Below are positions 54,998 to 64,000 of a stretch of 64,000 nucleotides of DNA, in pieces. This DNA comes from Saccharospirillaceae bacterium (GTDB taxonomy: Bacteria; Pseudomonadota; Gammaproteobacteria; Pseudomonadales; Oceanobacteraceae): the NCBI GenBank assembly GCA_021208685.1, contig JAJOJJ010000036.1, positions 1 to 64,000 of the forward strand. Reading direction: 5' to 3'. Numbering within the stretch: the stretch's first letter is position 1; every line of letters begins with the position of its first letter. A model generated the notes under the pieces. It did not search any database. It was not told the DNA's origin and was given only the letters and a program-made list of their open reading frames with translations. Made by a program: the position numbers and the translations under genes.

Positions 54998-56391
54998 AGC
55001 GTTGATTCCTGTTCAGTACCCTGGCCGGATGTCACAGCAGAAGCGGCAGATGACCGTTCAGAAAATCCGGGGGCATAAAATTCAAGGCGGATGGCGGTTT
55101 TGTGCAGTTCACGTAACAGGTTAAGGCGCTCAATATCACCATTCAGACGCTCCATCAGCGCACGGATGACATCGTTAAAGTCGTCCCGGTCCTGGCCATA
55201 ACTGTTCTTTACCGCCTGTAGCTGACGGCTGATCTGCGGCAGCAGTGTCTGGTCATAAAATGCCAGCCGCTGTTGTTGCAACTGATACTGAGCCCATTCA
55301 TTGCGCACAGCGCTGAGCAGCTGGCGTAACAGCAGTTGCTGACGGGTCTGCTCAGCTTCGCGGCGGCGAACACTGGCGGCCACCTTGCGCTCGTTGCGTT
55401 CGCCGTTGAATAACGGCACATCAACACTGACACCCAGTGAGACAAAATCCGCCCGATCATTCCCCATGGCGTCATCGCCGCGGTAGCCATAGCTGGCCTG
55501 AATACCCCACTGCGCAGTGCTCTCCTGACGGGCCAGCTCAATATCCGCTGCCGCACTGGCGATACGGTTGTCGGCCTGCGCCCACAGCGGATGCTGCATC
55601 AGCATGGCGGCTAACGCCTGATCGTCAGGCATTGCCTTGATCAGCTCGGCTGCGGGCTCAAAACGGGGAATATCCGCCAGTGCCAGAGCCGTCATCGCCT
55701 CCTCCGGCGGCAGCCATTCATTCAGCCGCTGGCGCGCGGCCTGATATTGCTGCTGCAGGTTAAGTAAGCGCTCACGGACGCGTTGGGTTTCCAGTTCAAC
55801 CCGCAGCAAATCCTGCTGCTGTGGCCCGCTGTCAGCAGCCATCCCGCTGGCATTGCGGTAACGGCGGTTCAGTACCGCGGCCTGCTGCTGCAGGTGCTGC
55901 AGATGTTCGGCGGTCAGCTGCCCGGCCGCCTGCGCACGGGCAGCTTCGAGCCACAGTAACGACACATCACGACGCAATTCACGCGCCCGCAGAGCCCGAT
56001 TTTCCCGGCTGAGCCCGGCCATCAGGCTTTGCTTCTGCGCCTGCAGGTCGAGACTGTCACCACGCGGCAGCATCTGGCTGATGCCAAGCTGCACCTGGGT
56101 CATGGGTTCCTGCTCAAACGACCAGGAGTCGGTGGGGAAATTCTGCGCATTCAGCGCAATTTTCGGATTTGGCCAGTAACGGCTGGCCGCGCTGTCCTGA
56201 CGATAGGCCTGTTCCAGCTGACGCTGGCTGACCAGCGCCGGATCGGATTGCAGGGCGTAAGTCCGGGTCTGTTCCAGATTCAGCACCGGCTCGGACGCCA
56301 GCGCTCTGGCCGTCAGCAACACAGACAGAATGGTCTGCACACACACAATGGCCTGCGCACGGGGGTGGCGGCCGGTAAAAAACGACATCAT
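54994..56391 (-). CDS. cusC: outer-membrane efflux channel, CusC/TolC family
   Basis: A 465-residue TolC-like channel with a signal peptide (ICVQTILSVLLTARALA). It has two outer-membrane-factor repeats of long helices (YALQSDPALVSQRQLEQAYRQDSAASRYWPNPKIALNAQNFPTD; QPLWAQADNRIASAAADIELARQESTAQWGIQASYGYRG). No lipobox cysteine is seen at the expected site, unlike E. coli CusC, so it may not be lipidated. It heads the tripartite operon and completes the export path. Confidence 0.9.
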   Translation of the reverse strand: MMSFFTGRHPRAQAIVCVQTILSVLLTARALASEPVLNLEQTRTYALQSDPALVSQRQLEQAYRQDSAASRYWPNPKIALNAQNFPTDSWSFEQEPMTQVQLGISQMLPRGDSLDLQAQKQSLMAGLSRENRALRARELRRDVSLLWLEAARAQAAGQLTAEHLQHLQQQAAVLNRRYRNASGMAADSGPQQQDLLRVELETQRVRERLLNLQQQYQAARQRLNEWLPPEEAMTALALADIPRFEPAAELIKAMPDDQALAAMLMQHPLWAQADNRIASAAADIELARQESTAQWGIQASYGYRGDDAMGNDRADFVSLGVSVDVPLFNGERNERKVAASVRRREAEQTRQQLLLRQLLSAVRNEWAQYQLQQQRLAFYDQTLLPQISRQLQAVKNSYGQDRDDFNDVIRALMERLNGDIERLNLLRELHKTAIRLEFYAPGFSERSSAASAVTSGQGTEQESTL

Positions 56392-56477
56392 GGAAATACT
56401 CCACGTTCAGCACATCAAAAAGACACGCAGATAACGAGCGGTTACCAGCAATACGCGTGCGGTTCTGTAGCGATGAT

Positions 56478-56966
56478 TCAGCTGAAAATGGGGGGACGTT
56501 GCGGCAGGGCCAGCACCACGGCAGCAGCCGGGCGCGGGGTGTAACGGGAATAACTCTGCTGTTTGCTGCGTATGGCACGCGGCATATCCAGCGTCATGGC
56601 AAACGAAGAACAGGCACCGGCACAGCACGGGCAGGAAACATCGCAGTCGGCCATCATGTCGGCCTCCGGCGTTTTACCATCGAGCGTATTGCCGGAATGA
56701 CGGAGGTCGGCAACAGGCTGACGGTTGTCATCCGCCATGGCCTTTGTATTCATCATGGTGTGACAGGACGGCAGGCTGTTCATCGCAGGTTCTGCCGTCA
56801 GTGCCTCTGTCTTTGCTGCTGCACTCGCGCTGAGTGCCATCTGCCAGGCCATAAACGCCTGACTGTTGGCACTCAGCACCATGCCAAACACCAACGACAG
56901 CACCAGCAGCCTGTAAAGAGGGCGGCGCAGGCGGCGGTTGATGGATGAAAGGCTCAATGTCAGCAC
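56478..56966 (-). CDS. Cys/Met-rich exported protein upstream of the Cus operon
   Basis: A 162-residue protein starting at a GTG. One hydrophobic segment (YRLLVLSLVFGMVLSANSQAF) is a signal or anchor. The rest holds potential metal ligands: SCHTMMNTKAM, DMMADCDVSCPCCAGACSSFAM. It lies 86 bases before cusC on the same strand. Small Cys/Met-rich proteins of this kind often precede copper efflux genes, so a periplasmic metal-binding or regulatory role is plausible. No named family is claimed. Confidence 0.65.
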   Translation of the reverse strand: MLTLSLSSINRRLRRPLYRLLVLSLVFGMVLSANSQAFMAWQMALSASAAAKTEALTAEPAMNSLPSCHTMMNTKAMADDNRQPVADLRHSGNTLDGKTPEADMMADCDVSCPCCAGACSSFAMTLDMPRAIRSKQQSYSRYTPRPAAAVVLALPQRPPIFS

Positions 56967-56984
56967 GTTTCTGCCCTGTCGTGA

Positions 56985-57359
56985 TCAGAAATACGAAAAC
57001 CAGGATACAACACTGTGCGTCCTGGCGACGCCCAACACATAGGCGTAACTCAATAACGCAATCAAAAATGCACTGCGGCTGGCGCGCTTGATCGCGGCGG
57101 TGCCAAAACCAATGTAGAGCAACAGGCCAATCACTTTCGCCGTCAGCCAGGCATCGGTCAGCGGGTACTGGGCAATGCGGATACACAGCATGATGGCAAA
57201 GACCAGCAGCAGGGTATCAAGCACATGAGGCAGTATTTTCAGCAGTGGGTTCCGCCGCCATACCGGCGCGAAATAAAACAGCATAAAGCGGCCGGCAAAC
57301 AGCAGGACGGTTAAATAGGCCAGGCCTGCGTGCGAGTGTTTCAGTACAGAGTAATCCAC
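56985..57359 (-). CDS. SirB2 family membrane protein
   Basis: A 124-residue protein with four membrane helices: LKHSHAGLAYLTVLLFAGRFMLFYF, then KILPHVLDTLLLVFAIML, WLTAKVIGLLLYIGFGTAAIK and AFLIALLSYAYVLGVART. These are the SirB2 features (conserved K-H near the start, P-H-x-x-D in helix 2, K in helix 3). The GTG at 57359 has GAGG 6 bases upstream; the ATG at 57371 is an alternative. It lies 18 bases before the Cys/Met-rich gene and may share its transcript. Confidence 0.82.
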   Translation of the reverse strand: MDYSVLKHSHAGLAYLTVLLFAGRFMLFYFAPVWRRNPLLKILPHVLDTLLLVFAIMLCIRIAQYPLTDAWLTAKVIGLLLYIGFGTAAIKRASRSAFLIALLSYAYVLGVARTHSVVSWFSYF

Positions 57360-57511
57360 GGTAATCCTCATGATGGCCGTCCGCAGTGACCTTATAGCAG
57401 GCTACAGATTCGGACGGCCGGGCTGAAAAATTTCCGCGAGGATAACAAGAAGTGCGCTGTGATTCATCCGCCAGTGAGGGTCCGGCAGATGATATGGCCT
57501 GCATGGAAACA

Positions 57512-57946
57512 TCAAACCTCAAGCCAGAAGGTGACCGGGCCATCATTGGTGAGGGAAACTTTCATATCCGCACCGAAACGGCCACTGGCGGTAGTGACCT
57601 GTTGCGCCGCCTGCTGCAGAAAATAACGGTACAGCTCATCGGCCCGTTCCGGCGCCGCCGCACGGGAAAAACCAGGGCGGGTGCCTTTGCCGGTATCAGC
57701 CGCCAGTGTGAACTGCGAGACCACCAGCAATTCATAACCGCCATCAAGCAGACTGCGGTTCATCCGCCCCTGCTCATCGGCAAAGATGCGGTAATTGAGC
57801 ACTTTATTCAGTAATTTATCGGCACTGGCGGCCGTGTCTTCGCGCTGCACGCCCAGTAACAGCAGAATGCCTTTATCGATTGCCCCCACCGTTTCACCCT
57901 CGACGACAACGCTGGCGCTGCTGACGCGCTGAATCAATCCGATCAT
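57512..57946 (-). CDS. dtd: D-aminoacyl-tRNA deacylase
   Basis: Dtd hydrolyses D-amino acids from mischarged tRNA. The 144-residue protein has the catalytic SQFTLAADTGKGTRPGFS and the NDGPVTFWLEV (NxGPVT) motif that forms the chiral pocket. The start MIGLIQRVSSASVVVEG is family typical. Confidence 0.96.
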   Translation of the reverse strand: MIGLIQRVSSASVVVEGETVGAIDKGILLLLGVQREDTAASADKLLNKVLNYRIFADEQGRMNRSLLDGGYELLVVSQFTLAADTGKGTRPGFSRAAAPERADELYRYFLQQAAQQVTTASGRFGADMKVSLTNDGPVTFWLEV

Positions 57947-57971
57947 AAATACAGCCTGTGTATACCCTTAA

Positions 57972-57999
57972 GGGCGCTGAGGATAACGGCTCAGCGCCC
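57972..57999 (-). terminator. hairpin terminator after the chemoreceptor gene
   Basis: GGGCGCTGAG-CCGTTATC-CTCAGCGCCC is a perfect 10-bp stem 20 bases past the chemoreceptor stop, on the minus strand. It is followed by TTAAGG rather than a long T run. Confidence 0.6.
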
Positions 58000-58018
58000 G
58001 GCTGCAAATCCCGGCCGA

Positions 58019-59989
58019 TCAGTTACGGCTGATGGCGTGCAAACGCTGGGCGACGGCCGTGTAATCGCGGCTCATATCGTTAAGATGACTGGCATCCTGA
58101 GCATTCTGCTCCGACAGGCTGCGGATCCGTTCCGCCAGCTGATGAATTTCCTGCGCGACCCGGGTTTGCTCTTCCACCGCGGTGGCAATGGTCGCGGTTC
58201 GCCCTTCGATATTGCTGAAGGCGCTGACGATATTCACAAAGCTGTCGCGTGCTTCCTGTGCCCGTTCGATGGACTGGCGCGACAACTCGCGGCTGCTTTC
58301 AATCACATCGACACCGGAACCGGCGGCATTCTGCAGCTGCATAATCATTTGTTCGATTTCACTGGCCGACGCCTGAGTACGACCCGCCAGCGTCCGTACC
58401 TCATCGGCGACGACAGCAAAACCGCGCCCCTGCTCACCGGCGCGGGCTGCTTCAATCGCCGCATTCAGCGCCAGCAGATTGGTTTGTTCGGAGATGGCTT
58501 TAATCACCGCCAGTACCGCGCCGACCTGTTGTGAGTCGGTTGCCAGACGTTCAATCACCTGCGATGCATTGCTCAGGGCATCGGCCAGACGGCTGATCGC
58601 TTCGCTGTTTTCCGTCACCACGCGTTGCCCCTGATCCACCACGACCCGCGCTTCACTCGCGGTCTGAGCAGCCGTCGCCGTATTCTGTGCCACTTCTTTG
58701 GCGCTTGAGGCCATCTCACTGACGGCGGTGGCAAGCGTGTTATTTTCATCGAGCTGCGCATGAGCGCGGCGCGTCAGCGTATCGCTGAGGCCATTCAGAC
58801 CATCAGCGCCCTCACGGATCGCTTCGGCTTCGGTACCGATATTGTTCAGAATGCCGCCAAGATAATCGGCATAATCGTTTACCGCCCGACGCAGACGTCC
58901 TACCTCATCATCGCGGCTGACCGTCAGGCGGGTGCTGATCTGGCCATTAACCAGACTGCGCACCTGAGCCGTGGTTTCTTCCAGCCAGCCAATGATCTGA
59001 CGGCCAAACACAATCATCACCAGCACAAACACCATAATCAGTGGCACCAAACTGAGATACAGCATCGCCGACAGTGCACTCATGGTCTCCAGAGCCACGC
59101 TTTGCGGCAATAACATACCGACCTTCCAGCGCTGATCTTCAAGCGTCGTCAGCACCATCAGCGCCCGGTCACCCGGCACCACCCCGGCGGGAACGGCAAC
59201 ACCGCTGCGACCGGCTTCCAGCGCTGTTTTCAGTGGCGCCAGACTGCTGTCGGCAACGGCCATATCCGCCAGCGATTTCATGTTCAGAGACTGTGGGCGC
59301 AGGCCCGGTACCGCAACCATGGTTCCGGTCTGATCCACCACAAACGGATAAGCCTGGGCAAGTTCACGGTGCCCCTGCAGTAATTTACCCAGCCCGCTGA
59401 GCATAAGATCGATCGTCGCCACCCCCCAGAATTCACCCTGACGGCGAATAGCGACGGTACAGGTGACCATCGGTGTACCGGATACCGGATCGGCATAAGC
59501 CTCAGACCAGGCACACTGGCCGGGGGCCAGCGTCCGGCCAATGCTGTACCAGCCTTCATTGTGATAGCCGCTGCCAGCCGGATCGTTGTAGTCATTCAGC
59601 AACTGCAAACGCCCCTGGGCATCACGCGCCCAGAACAGCGATGCCCGCTCGCGCGCCGGGTCAAGCCGACGCGGTTCTGGCCAGATACCGCCACCGGCAA
59701 TAGCACCGTTACCAAATTCGTCCACCAGATCGCGTAAATGTGTACTGAATGTGCTTTCATCCAATGGCAGAGTCGCAGCCAGTGCCGCCATACTGCGCGT
59801 TAACGAAGCGGTGGCCTGCAATACGCCGTGGATTTCTGCGGCAATGCCTTCAACCCGCAGCTGTGCACTGTCCTGCGCTTGCTGATAAAGACGCGGCTCG
59901 GCAAGATAATGGGTAAGCAGAAAAATACAGAGTACAGCGCCCATTAATAATGTGACGCCAGCCAGCCATAACTTTTTACGAATCAACAT
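58019..59989 (-). CDS. methyl-accepting chemotaxis protein with dCache-type sensor
   Basis: A 656-residue receptor. An N-terminal helix ([22 protein letters not shown]) is followed by a periplasmic dCache-like domain of about 280 residues ([52 protein letters not shown]). Then come a second helix, a HAMP domain ([29 protein letters not shown]) and the signalling tip [37 protein letters not shown]. The ligand is unknown. No other chemotaxis gene is adjacent. Confidence 0.93.
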   Translation of the reverse strand: MLIRKKLWLAGVTLLMGAVLCIFLLTHYLAEPRLYQQAQDSAQLRVEGIAAEIHGVLQATASLTRSMAALAATLPLDESTFSTHLRDLVDEFGNGAIAGGGIWPEPRRLDPARERASLFWARDAQGRLQLLNDYNDPAGSGYHNEGWYSIGRTLAPGQCAWSEAYADPVSGTPMVTCTVAIRRQGEFWGVATIDLMLSGLGKLLQGHRELAQAYPFVVDQTGTMVAVPGLRPQSLNMKSLADMAVADSSLAPLKTALEAGRSGVAVPAGVVPGDRALMVLTTLEDQRWKVGMLLPQSVALETMSALSAMLYLSLVPLIMVFVLVMIVFGRQIIGWLEETTAQVRSLVNGQISTRLTVSRDDEVGRLRRAVNDYADYLGGILNNIGTEAEAIREGADGLNGLSDTLTRRAHAQLDENNTLATAVSEMASSAKEVAQNTATAAQTASEARVVVDQGQRVVTENSEAISRLADALSNASQVIERLATDSQQVGAVLAVIKAISEQTNLLALNAAIEAARAGEQGRGFAVVADEVRTLAGRTQASASEIEQMIMQLQNAAGSGVDVIESSRELSRQSIERAQEARDSFVNIVSAFSNIEGRTATIATAVEEQTRVAQEIHQLAERIRSLSEQNAQDASHLNDMSRDYTAVAQRLHAISRN

Positions 59990-60076
59990 AGAATGGGCCC
60001 GGAAAAATCGTTATGTTCAGTTTAGTAAGAATTTCTGACCCAGCGGATGAATCGAGCGGAGCACTTCAGGATTACC

Positions 60077-60607
60077 ATGACAAACAAGACACTGGTTTCA
60101 ATCATTCTTTTATCAGCAGCCTGCAGTGGTCTGGCGACCGAGGTCTACATCAGCCGCGACGCCAACGGCAATGTCGTGTTCAGTGATCAACCGGGGCAAC
60201 ATTCAGAAAAGCATGCCGTCAGAGATCTGCCCTCCATTCCGGCGTATGTGGCTCCGCCCAGTGCGCTGCAGCCCGCCAAAGTGAACGAGCCCACCTTCAG
60301 CTACACCAGCCTGAGCATTATCACCCCGGCCAACGGCCAGGATATTCCGACCGGCTTTGCCGGCAATGTTGAGGTATCCGGTGTCCTCAGTCCGGGACTG
60401 CGCGAAGCCGACACCCTCTATCTGCTGGATAACGGTGACGTTATTCGTCAGGGGCGGCAGACATCCTTCCAGCTGACCAACCTCAGCCGTGGTGAGCATG
60501 GCCTGCAGCTGGTTGTCCGCGACCAGGCCGGAAATACCATCATCAGCAGCAATCTTGTGACCATCTATGTGCAGCGGGCATCCGTACTGAACCGTTCGGG
60601 CGGATAG
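60077..60607 (+). CDS. DUF4124-domain exported protein
   Basis: A 176-residue protein with a signal peptide (LVSIILLSAACSGLA-T). The mature start EVYISRDANGNVVFSDQPG is the DUF4124 domain. A C-terminal Ig-like segment follows (SLSIITPANGQDIPTGFAGNVEVSGVLSPGLREADTLYLLDNGDVI). The start MTNKTLVS at 60077 is chosen for the signal peptide. Proteins of this kind are often found upstream of glnL/ntrB in pseudomonads and relatives; their role is unknown. Confidence 0.8.
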   Translation: MTNKTLVSIILLSAACSGLATEVYISRDANGNVVFSDQPGQHSEKHAVRDLPSIPAYVAPPSALQPAKVNEPTFSYTSLSIITPANGQDIPTGFAGNVEVSGVLSPGLREADTLYLLDNGDVIRQGRQTSFQLTNLSRGEHGLQLVVRDQAGNTIISSNLVTIYVQRASVLNRSGG

Positions 60608-60643
60608 ACCAAGCACCAAAACTGAACACAAAAATATCATCAG

Positions 60644-60772
60644 GCACTGTTTTTGTGCGCATTTTTCTCCTGTATGTTCATTCATGTTCGACTTAGCAAC
60701 ATAAATTGCCCGTGTCGGCGCCAATATTGTGCACCCATCAATCAAGACCTTTAAGGTGGCTCAGTTTTTGCT
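60644..60772 (+). promoter_or_regulatory. sigma54 promoter with two NtrC-like sites before glnL
   Basis: TGGCTCAGTTTTTGCT at 60757-60772 fits the sigma54 -24/-12 consensus, with GG and GC exactly 10 bases apart. Upstream are GCAC-N7-GTGC at 60644-60658 (perfect NtrC dyad) and GCGC-N7-GTGC at 60718-60732 (one mismatch). Sites would be about 130 and 55 bases upstream of the start point. This implies nitrogen-regulated autoactivation of glnLG. Confidence 0.7.
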
Positions 60773-60901
60773 GAAGGTCTGCAGCACAATGTTTTAGCGG
60801 CCTGACTGATGGCCATGGCTGGCCTCCGGAAACCGTCCTGAGGGGCACAGCCTGACCCACGCTTTATACGGCGTAATTACAGGCAGCAAACGGAGACAAG
60901 C

Positions 60902-61978
60902 ATGCTGGCCAGTCCGATTATCAACCAACGTTTACTTGAGCACCTGAATACCGGTGTTCTGCTGCTGGATGCAGACCTCACGGTTCTGTATATGAATCCG
61001 GCCGCTGAAGCCCTGCTGGAAATGAGTGGCAAGCGCTGCCTTGGCGTTCCATTTTTTGAACTTGCCATTGAATCAGAAGAAGCCACCACCGCTCTGGAAC
61101 AGGCCATTATCACCGGCCACTCCTACACCAAACGCGAAGCCACGATTCAATTGCACAACCAGCAGCAGATGACGCTGGATTACAGCGTCAGCCCGGTGTC
61201 TCACCCGGAAAGCCGCCTGCCTTCATTACTGGTTGAGCTGCAGGGACGTGACCGGCTGATGCGCATCAGCCGTGAAGAGCAGCTGATCGCCAAGCAGGAA
61301 ACCACCCGCTCACTGGTGCGCGGTCTGGCCCATGAAATTAAAAATCCGCTGGGCGGTATCCGCGGTGCAGCGCAACTGCTGGAACGAGCCTTACCTTCAG
61401 AAGATCTGAAGGAATACACCAACATCATTATCGAAGAAGCTGACCGCCTGCGTGATCTGGTCGACCGTCTGCTCGGCCCGCGTCAGATTCCGAAACAGGA
61501 ACAGGTCAATATTCACGAAGTGCTGGAACGTGTCTGCCAGCTGATAGACGTTGAATCCGGTGGACGAATTGCGATTGAACGTGATTACGATCCCTCCATC
61601 CCTGAGCTTGAGGCCGACAAAGGCCAGCTGATTCAGGCGCTGCTGAATATCTGCCGTAACGCCATGCAGGCAATGCTGGAAGCACAACCCGCGCTGGAAC
61701 ATCCGCAACTGAGCTTACGCACCCGTACGGTGCGCCAGTTTACCATTGGCCATCACCGTCACCGTCTGGTTGCGCAAATTGATGTCAGCGACAACGGACC
61801 GGGTATTCCCGAAGAGCTGCGTGAAAATCTGTTTTACCCCATGGTCAGCGGCCGCGCCGATGGCACCGGACTGGGCTTATCCATTTCGCAATCCATCATC
61901 AATCAGAAAAACGGCATTATTGAATTTGTCAGTGATGCCAGTAAAACCGTTTTCTCAATTTATTTACCTCTGGAATAA
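60902..61978 (+). CDS. glnL: nitrogen regulation sensor kinase NtrB
   Basis: NtrB is the cytoplasmic histidine kinase/phosphatase that senses nitrogen status through PII and controls NtrC. The 358-residue protein has a PAS domain (about 8-115, HLNTGVLLLDADLTVLYMNPAAEALLEMSG), the phosphorylated H144 in LAHEIKNPLGGIRGAAQLL, and the N, G1 and G2 boxes (NICRNAMQAML, DNGPGIPEELRENLF, GTGLGLSIS). GGAGA precedes the ATG. It lies 2 bases before glnG. Confidence 0.96.
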   Translation: MLASPIINQRLLEHLNTGVLLLDADLTVLYMNPAAEALLEMSGKRCLGVPFFELAIESEEATTALEQAIITGHSYTKREATIQLHNQQQMTLDYSVSPVSHPESRLPSLLVELQGRDRLMRISREEQLIAKQETTRSLVRGLAHEIKNPLGGIRGAAQLLERALPSEDLKEYTNIIIEEADRLRDLVDRLLGPRQIPKQEQVNIHEVLERVCQLIDVESGGRIAIERDYDPSIPELEADKGQLIQALLNICRNAMQAMLEAQPALEHPQLSLRTRTVRQFTIGHHRHRLVAQIDVSDNGPGIPEELRENLFYPMVSGRADGTGLGLSISQSIINQKNGIIEFVSDASKTVFSIYLPLE

Positions 61979-61980
61979 CT

Positions 61981-63411
61981 ATGAGCACTGTCTGGATTAT
62001 CGACGACGACAAATCAATCCGCTGGGTTCTGGAAAAAGCGCTGGAACAGGCCAATATTGACACCCGTGTATTTGAGCAGGCAGAGCCGGCTCTGGCCGCT
62101 CTGAAACGGGAACATCCGGATGCGATTATCTCTGATATCCGCATGCCCGGTATGGATGGCCTGGCACTGCTGCGCCATGCCCATGAAGCGCACCCGGAGT
62201 TACCGGTCATTATCATGACCGCCCATTCCGATCTGGAAAGTGCCGTATCCTCCTATCAGCAAGGGGCATTTGAATACCTGCCCAAACCATTTGATGTCGA
62301 TGAAGCGGTCAGCTTAATCAATCGGGCCATTGCCCATTTTGCTGAATTAAATGCCAATGCGCCGCAGCCCGAAGAAGAAACCGAAGAACACGAAATAATT
62401 GGTGAAGCTCCTGCCATGCAGGAAGTTTTCCGCGCCATCGGTCGTTTATCGCAATCCAATATTACCGTTTTAATTAACGGTGAATCCGGTACCGGTAAAG
62501 AACTCGTTGCCCATGCTCTGCATAAGCACAGCCCACGGGCGGCACAGCCTTTTATCGCGCTGAACATGGCGGCCATTCCCAAGGATCTGATTGAGTCAGA
62601 ATTATTCGGCCACGAAAAAGGCTCGTTTACCGGAGCCGGTGGTCAGCGTCGCGGACGCTTTGAACAGGCCAATGGCGGTACGTTATTTCTCGACGAAATC
62701 GGTGATATGCCCGCCGATACCCAGACGCGCTTACTGCGGGTTCTGGCCGACGGTGAGTTTTATCGCGTCGGCGGCACCACTCCGGTAAAAGTCAATGTGC
62801 GCATTATTGCCGCCACCCACCAGAATCTTGAGGGTCTGGTAAAAGAGGGACGTTTCCGCGAGGATTTATTCCACCGCCTCAACGTAATCCGTATTCATCT
62901 GCCACGACTGGCCGACCGCCGCGAAGATATTCCGAAACTGCTGTCGCATTTTTTAAAGCGTGCCGCCGAAGAACTGGAGGTCGAAGCGAAAACCCTGCGC
63001 AGCGAAACGGAAGATTATTTAAGCTCGCTCGACTGGCCGGGCAACGTCCGCCAACTGGAAAATACCTGCCGCTGGATCACCGTCATGGCGTCCGGCCGTG
63101 AAGTATTAATCAGTGATTTACCGCCGGAACTGCTTGAACAGCAGGGGAATATTCATACCTCCGGAAACTGGGAACAGGCACTGCGTTTCTGGGCCGACCA
63201 GCAACTGGCCAACGGTGTCACCAATCTGCTGGATACTGCGGTACCGGTATTTGAACGCATTATGATTGAAACGGCGCTGAAGCATACCGCCGGACGCCGG
63301 CGCGATGCCGCCAACCTGCTGGGATGGGGACGTAATACGCTGACCCGTAAAATCAAAGAACTGAATATGGATGGTCACGGTTCTGATGACGACGACGACA
63401 GTGACGATTAA
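61981..63411 (+). CDS. glnG: nitrogen regulation response regulator NtrC
   Basis: NtrC is a sigma54-dependent activator of nitrogen-assimilation genes. The 476-residue protein has a receiver domain with phospho-acceptor D52 (IISDIRMPGMDG), an AAA+ domain with Walker A GESGTGKEL and the sigma54 loop GSFTGAGG, and a Fis-type HTH (RRRDAANLLGWGRNTLTRKIKEL). The usual GAFTGA motif is GSFTGA here, a variant known in NtrC proteins. The extreme C-terminus is unusually acidic (GSDDDDDSDD). Confidence 0.96.
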   Translation: MSTVWIIDDDKSIRWVLEKALEQANIDTRVFEQAEPALAALKREHPDAIISDIRMPGMDGLALLRHAHEAHPELPVIIMTAHSDLESAVSSYQQGAFEYLPKPFDVDEAVSLINRAIAHFAELNANAPQPEEETEEHEIIGEAPAMQEVFRAIGRLSQSNITVLINGESGTGKELVAHALHKHSPRAAQPFIALNMAAIPKDLIESELFGHEKGSFTGAGGQRRGRFEQANGGTLFLDEIGDMPADTQTRLLRVLADGEFYRVGGTTPVKVNVRIIAATHQNLEGLVKEGRFREDLFHRLNVIRIHLPRLADRREDIPKLLSHFLKRAAEELEVEAKTLRSETEDYLSSLDWPGNVRQLENTCRWITVMASGREVLISDLPPELLEQQGNIHTSGNWEQALRFWADQQLANGVTNLLDTAVPVFERIMIETALKHTAGRRRDAANLLGWGRNTLTRKIKELNMDGHGSDDDDDSDD

Positions 63412-63422
63412 TCTGGCAGGCC

Positions 63423-64000
63423 TCAGGGCCTGACTTCGCGCCAGTAAATTACCCGGTCGTGGCCACGGTAAACACCAAAGGTTGCTGTGGCTTGCGGCAC
63501 ATCCAATGAACCATCACCATCGACATCATCCTGCAGCCATTGTGGTGCATTCAAACTGACCGTTGCCGTGCCGGTATCCGGCGTACCGGCCTGTAAAACA
63601 GGCGCCTGTAATAACACCGCATCCGGATTACGGCCTCCGATGAACGTCCGGCTGTTACCCAGCACACGGGTCAGTGTTGTTGGTGAAACTGCTGCATCAA
63701 CGCTGCTGTCATAATTCCAGCAGCTGTCATCACGGTTCTGTACAAAACGTCCGCCAGAAAAATATTCTGCCCTGGCCGGCATCGGTAAGGGGAGTGTTTC
63801 CGGACCGTAGCTGTCTTCCAGCCATAAACGCCCGTATCGCAGCTCAAAATCCGATACAATATTCAGCCTTAATGACGCCGTAATATCGACATCATCGGTA
63901 TCGCTGAAACGGTTTAGCGTTACGATCGGACGCGGTTCAAACGGGGCCACTCTTGCTCTTAATTCTTTCGTGTACGTAAAGCGGTCATCAAGCGCATTGA
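63423..64000 (-). CDS. C-terminal part of MshQ-like protein (DUF6701), 5' end beyond window
   Basis: The frame stays open from the stop at 63423 to the right edge (192 codons). The visible part contains LRYGRLWLEDSYGPETLPLPMPARAEYFSGGRFVQNRDDSCWNYDSS, which is the DUF6701 pattern of MSHA biogenesis protein MshQ (GR..L.NA.G.E..PL..P....Y......F..N..D.C). The C-terminus (LQDDVDGDGSLDVPQATATFGVYRGHDRVIYWREV) fits the family end. MshQ is a large surface or pilus-associated protein. Its start lies outside the window; a GTG at 63950 is not needed as start. Confidence 0.8.
   Translation of the reverse strand, partial: NALDDRFTYTKELRARVAPFEPRPIVTLNRFSDTDDVDITASLRLNIVSDFELRYGRLWLEDSYGPETLPLPMPARAEYFSGGRFVQNRDDSCWNYDSSVDAAVSPTTLTRVLGNSRTFIGGRNPDAVLLQAPVLQAGTPDTGTATVSLNAPQWLQDDVDGDGSLDVPQATATFGVYRGHDRVIYWREVRP

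Noticed and set aside
1-64000. CRISPR array, prophage, integron, restriction or toxin-antitoxin system
   Set aside because: No regularly spaced repeats, integrase, phage structural genes or recognisable defence enzymes were found; the only tandem repeat is in coding sequence at 53624-53781.
1-64000. tRNA or rRNA genes
   Set aside because: No tRNA-like or rRNA sequence was recognised in the intergenic gaps; a covariance-model scan would settle it.

Overview
The window looks like chromosomal DNA of a free-living gammaproteobacterium, most likely a marine Oceanospirillales-type organism related to the Thalassolituus/Oceanobacter group. The reasons are the gene families (DUF3549, DUF2788, DUF4404, PA3496-type, CcoM, TorF-type porin, MshQ-like protein), the Pseudomonas-like order of the cell-wall gene block, and moderate GC. 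The taxonomic placement is inference from gene content; no rRNA or tRNA gene was seen. Most of the window is ordinary core genome with short intergenic gaps.

Layout. 0-5.5 kb: end of an unidentified gene, a TorF-like porin, then lipA, lipB, ybeD and dacA on the minus strand, and a coiled-coil periplasmic protein. 5.6-11.4 kb: small membrane proteins, a ychJ gene with an apparent frameshift, DUF3549, DedA, a methyltransferase whose stop codon abuts a 159-bp TA-flanked MITE-like element, and two tandem membrane proteins with degenerate GGDEF domains. 11.5-19.0 kb: the elongasome and cell-wall operon proA-nadD-rsfS-rlmH-mrdA-rodA-mltB-rlpA. In pseudomonads this block runs directly into dacA-ybeD-lipB-lipA; here that second half lies inverted 7.4 kb upstream.

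19.1-25.4 kb: a 39-residue CcoM-like cbb3 oxidase subunit behind two ANR/FNR boxes, a one-domain cyclic-nucleotide-binding protein, a TPR plus beta-barrel (Slam/type XI-like) outer-membrane protein in operon with a FecR-domain protein that has a TbpB-like C-terminus, and a convergent CHASE2-adenylate cyclase. This is the best candidate for an undescribed system. 25.5-41 kb: two paralogous GT4 glycosyltransferases (one paired with a PAP2 phosphatase), a GAF-Fis regulator, CBS, TetR and AraC proteins, and several unknown exported proteins. 40.9-45.3 kb: dinB with a LexA box, a HopJ-family gene, minCDE, a PqiA-domain protein and a parvulin.

45.3-50.4 kb: an orphan solute-binding protein, an M42-like peptidase, a Mn2+-sensing yybP-ykoY riboswitch ahead of a TMEM165/GDT1 manganese exporter, and a 2OG-Fe(II) oxygenase. 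50.4-57.4 kb: a complete Cus-type copper/silver RND efflux operon whose adaptor carries a Met/His-rich pentapeptide repeat tail. 57.5-64 kb: dtd, a chemoreceptor, a DUF4124 protein, glnL-glnG (ntrBC) behind a sigma54 promoter with NtrC-like sites, and the C-terminal part of an MshQ-like (DUF6701) protein running off the right edge.
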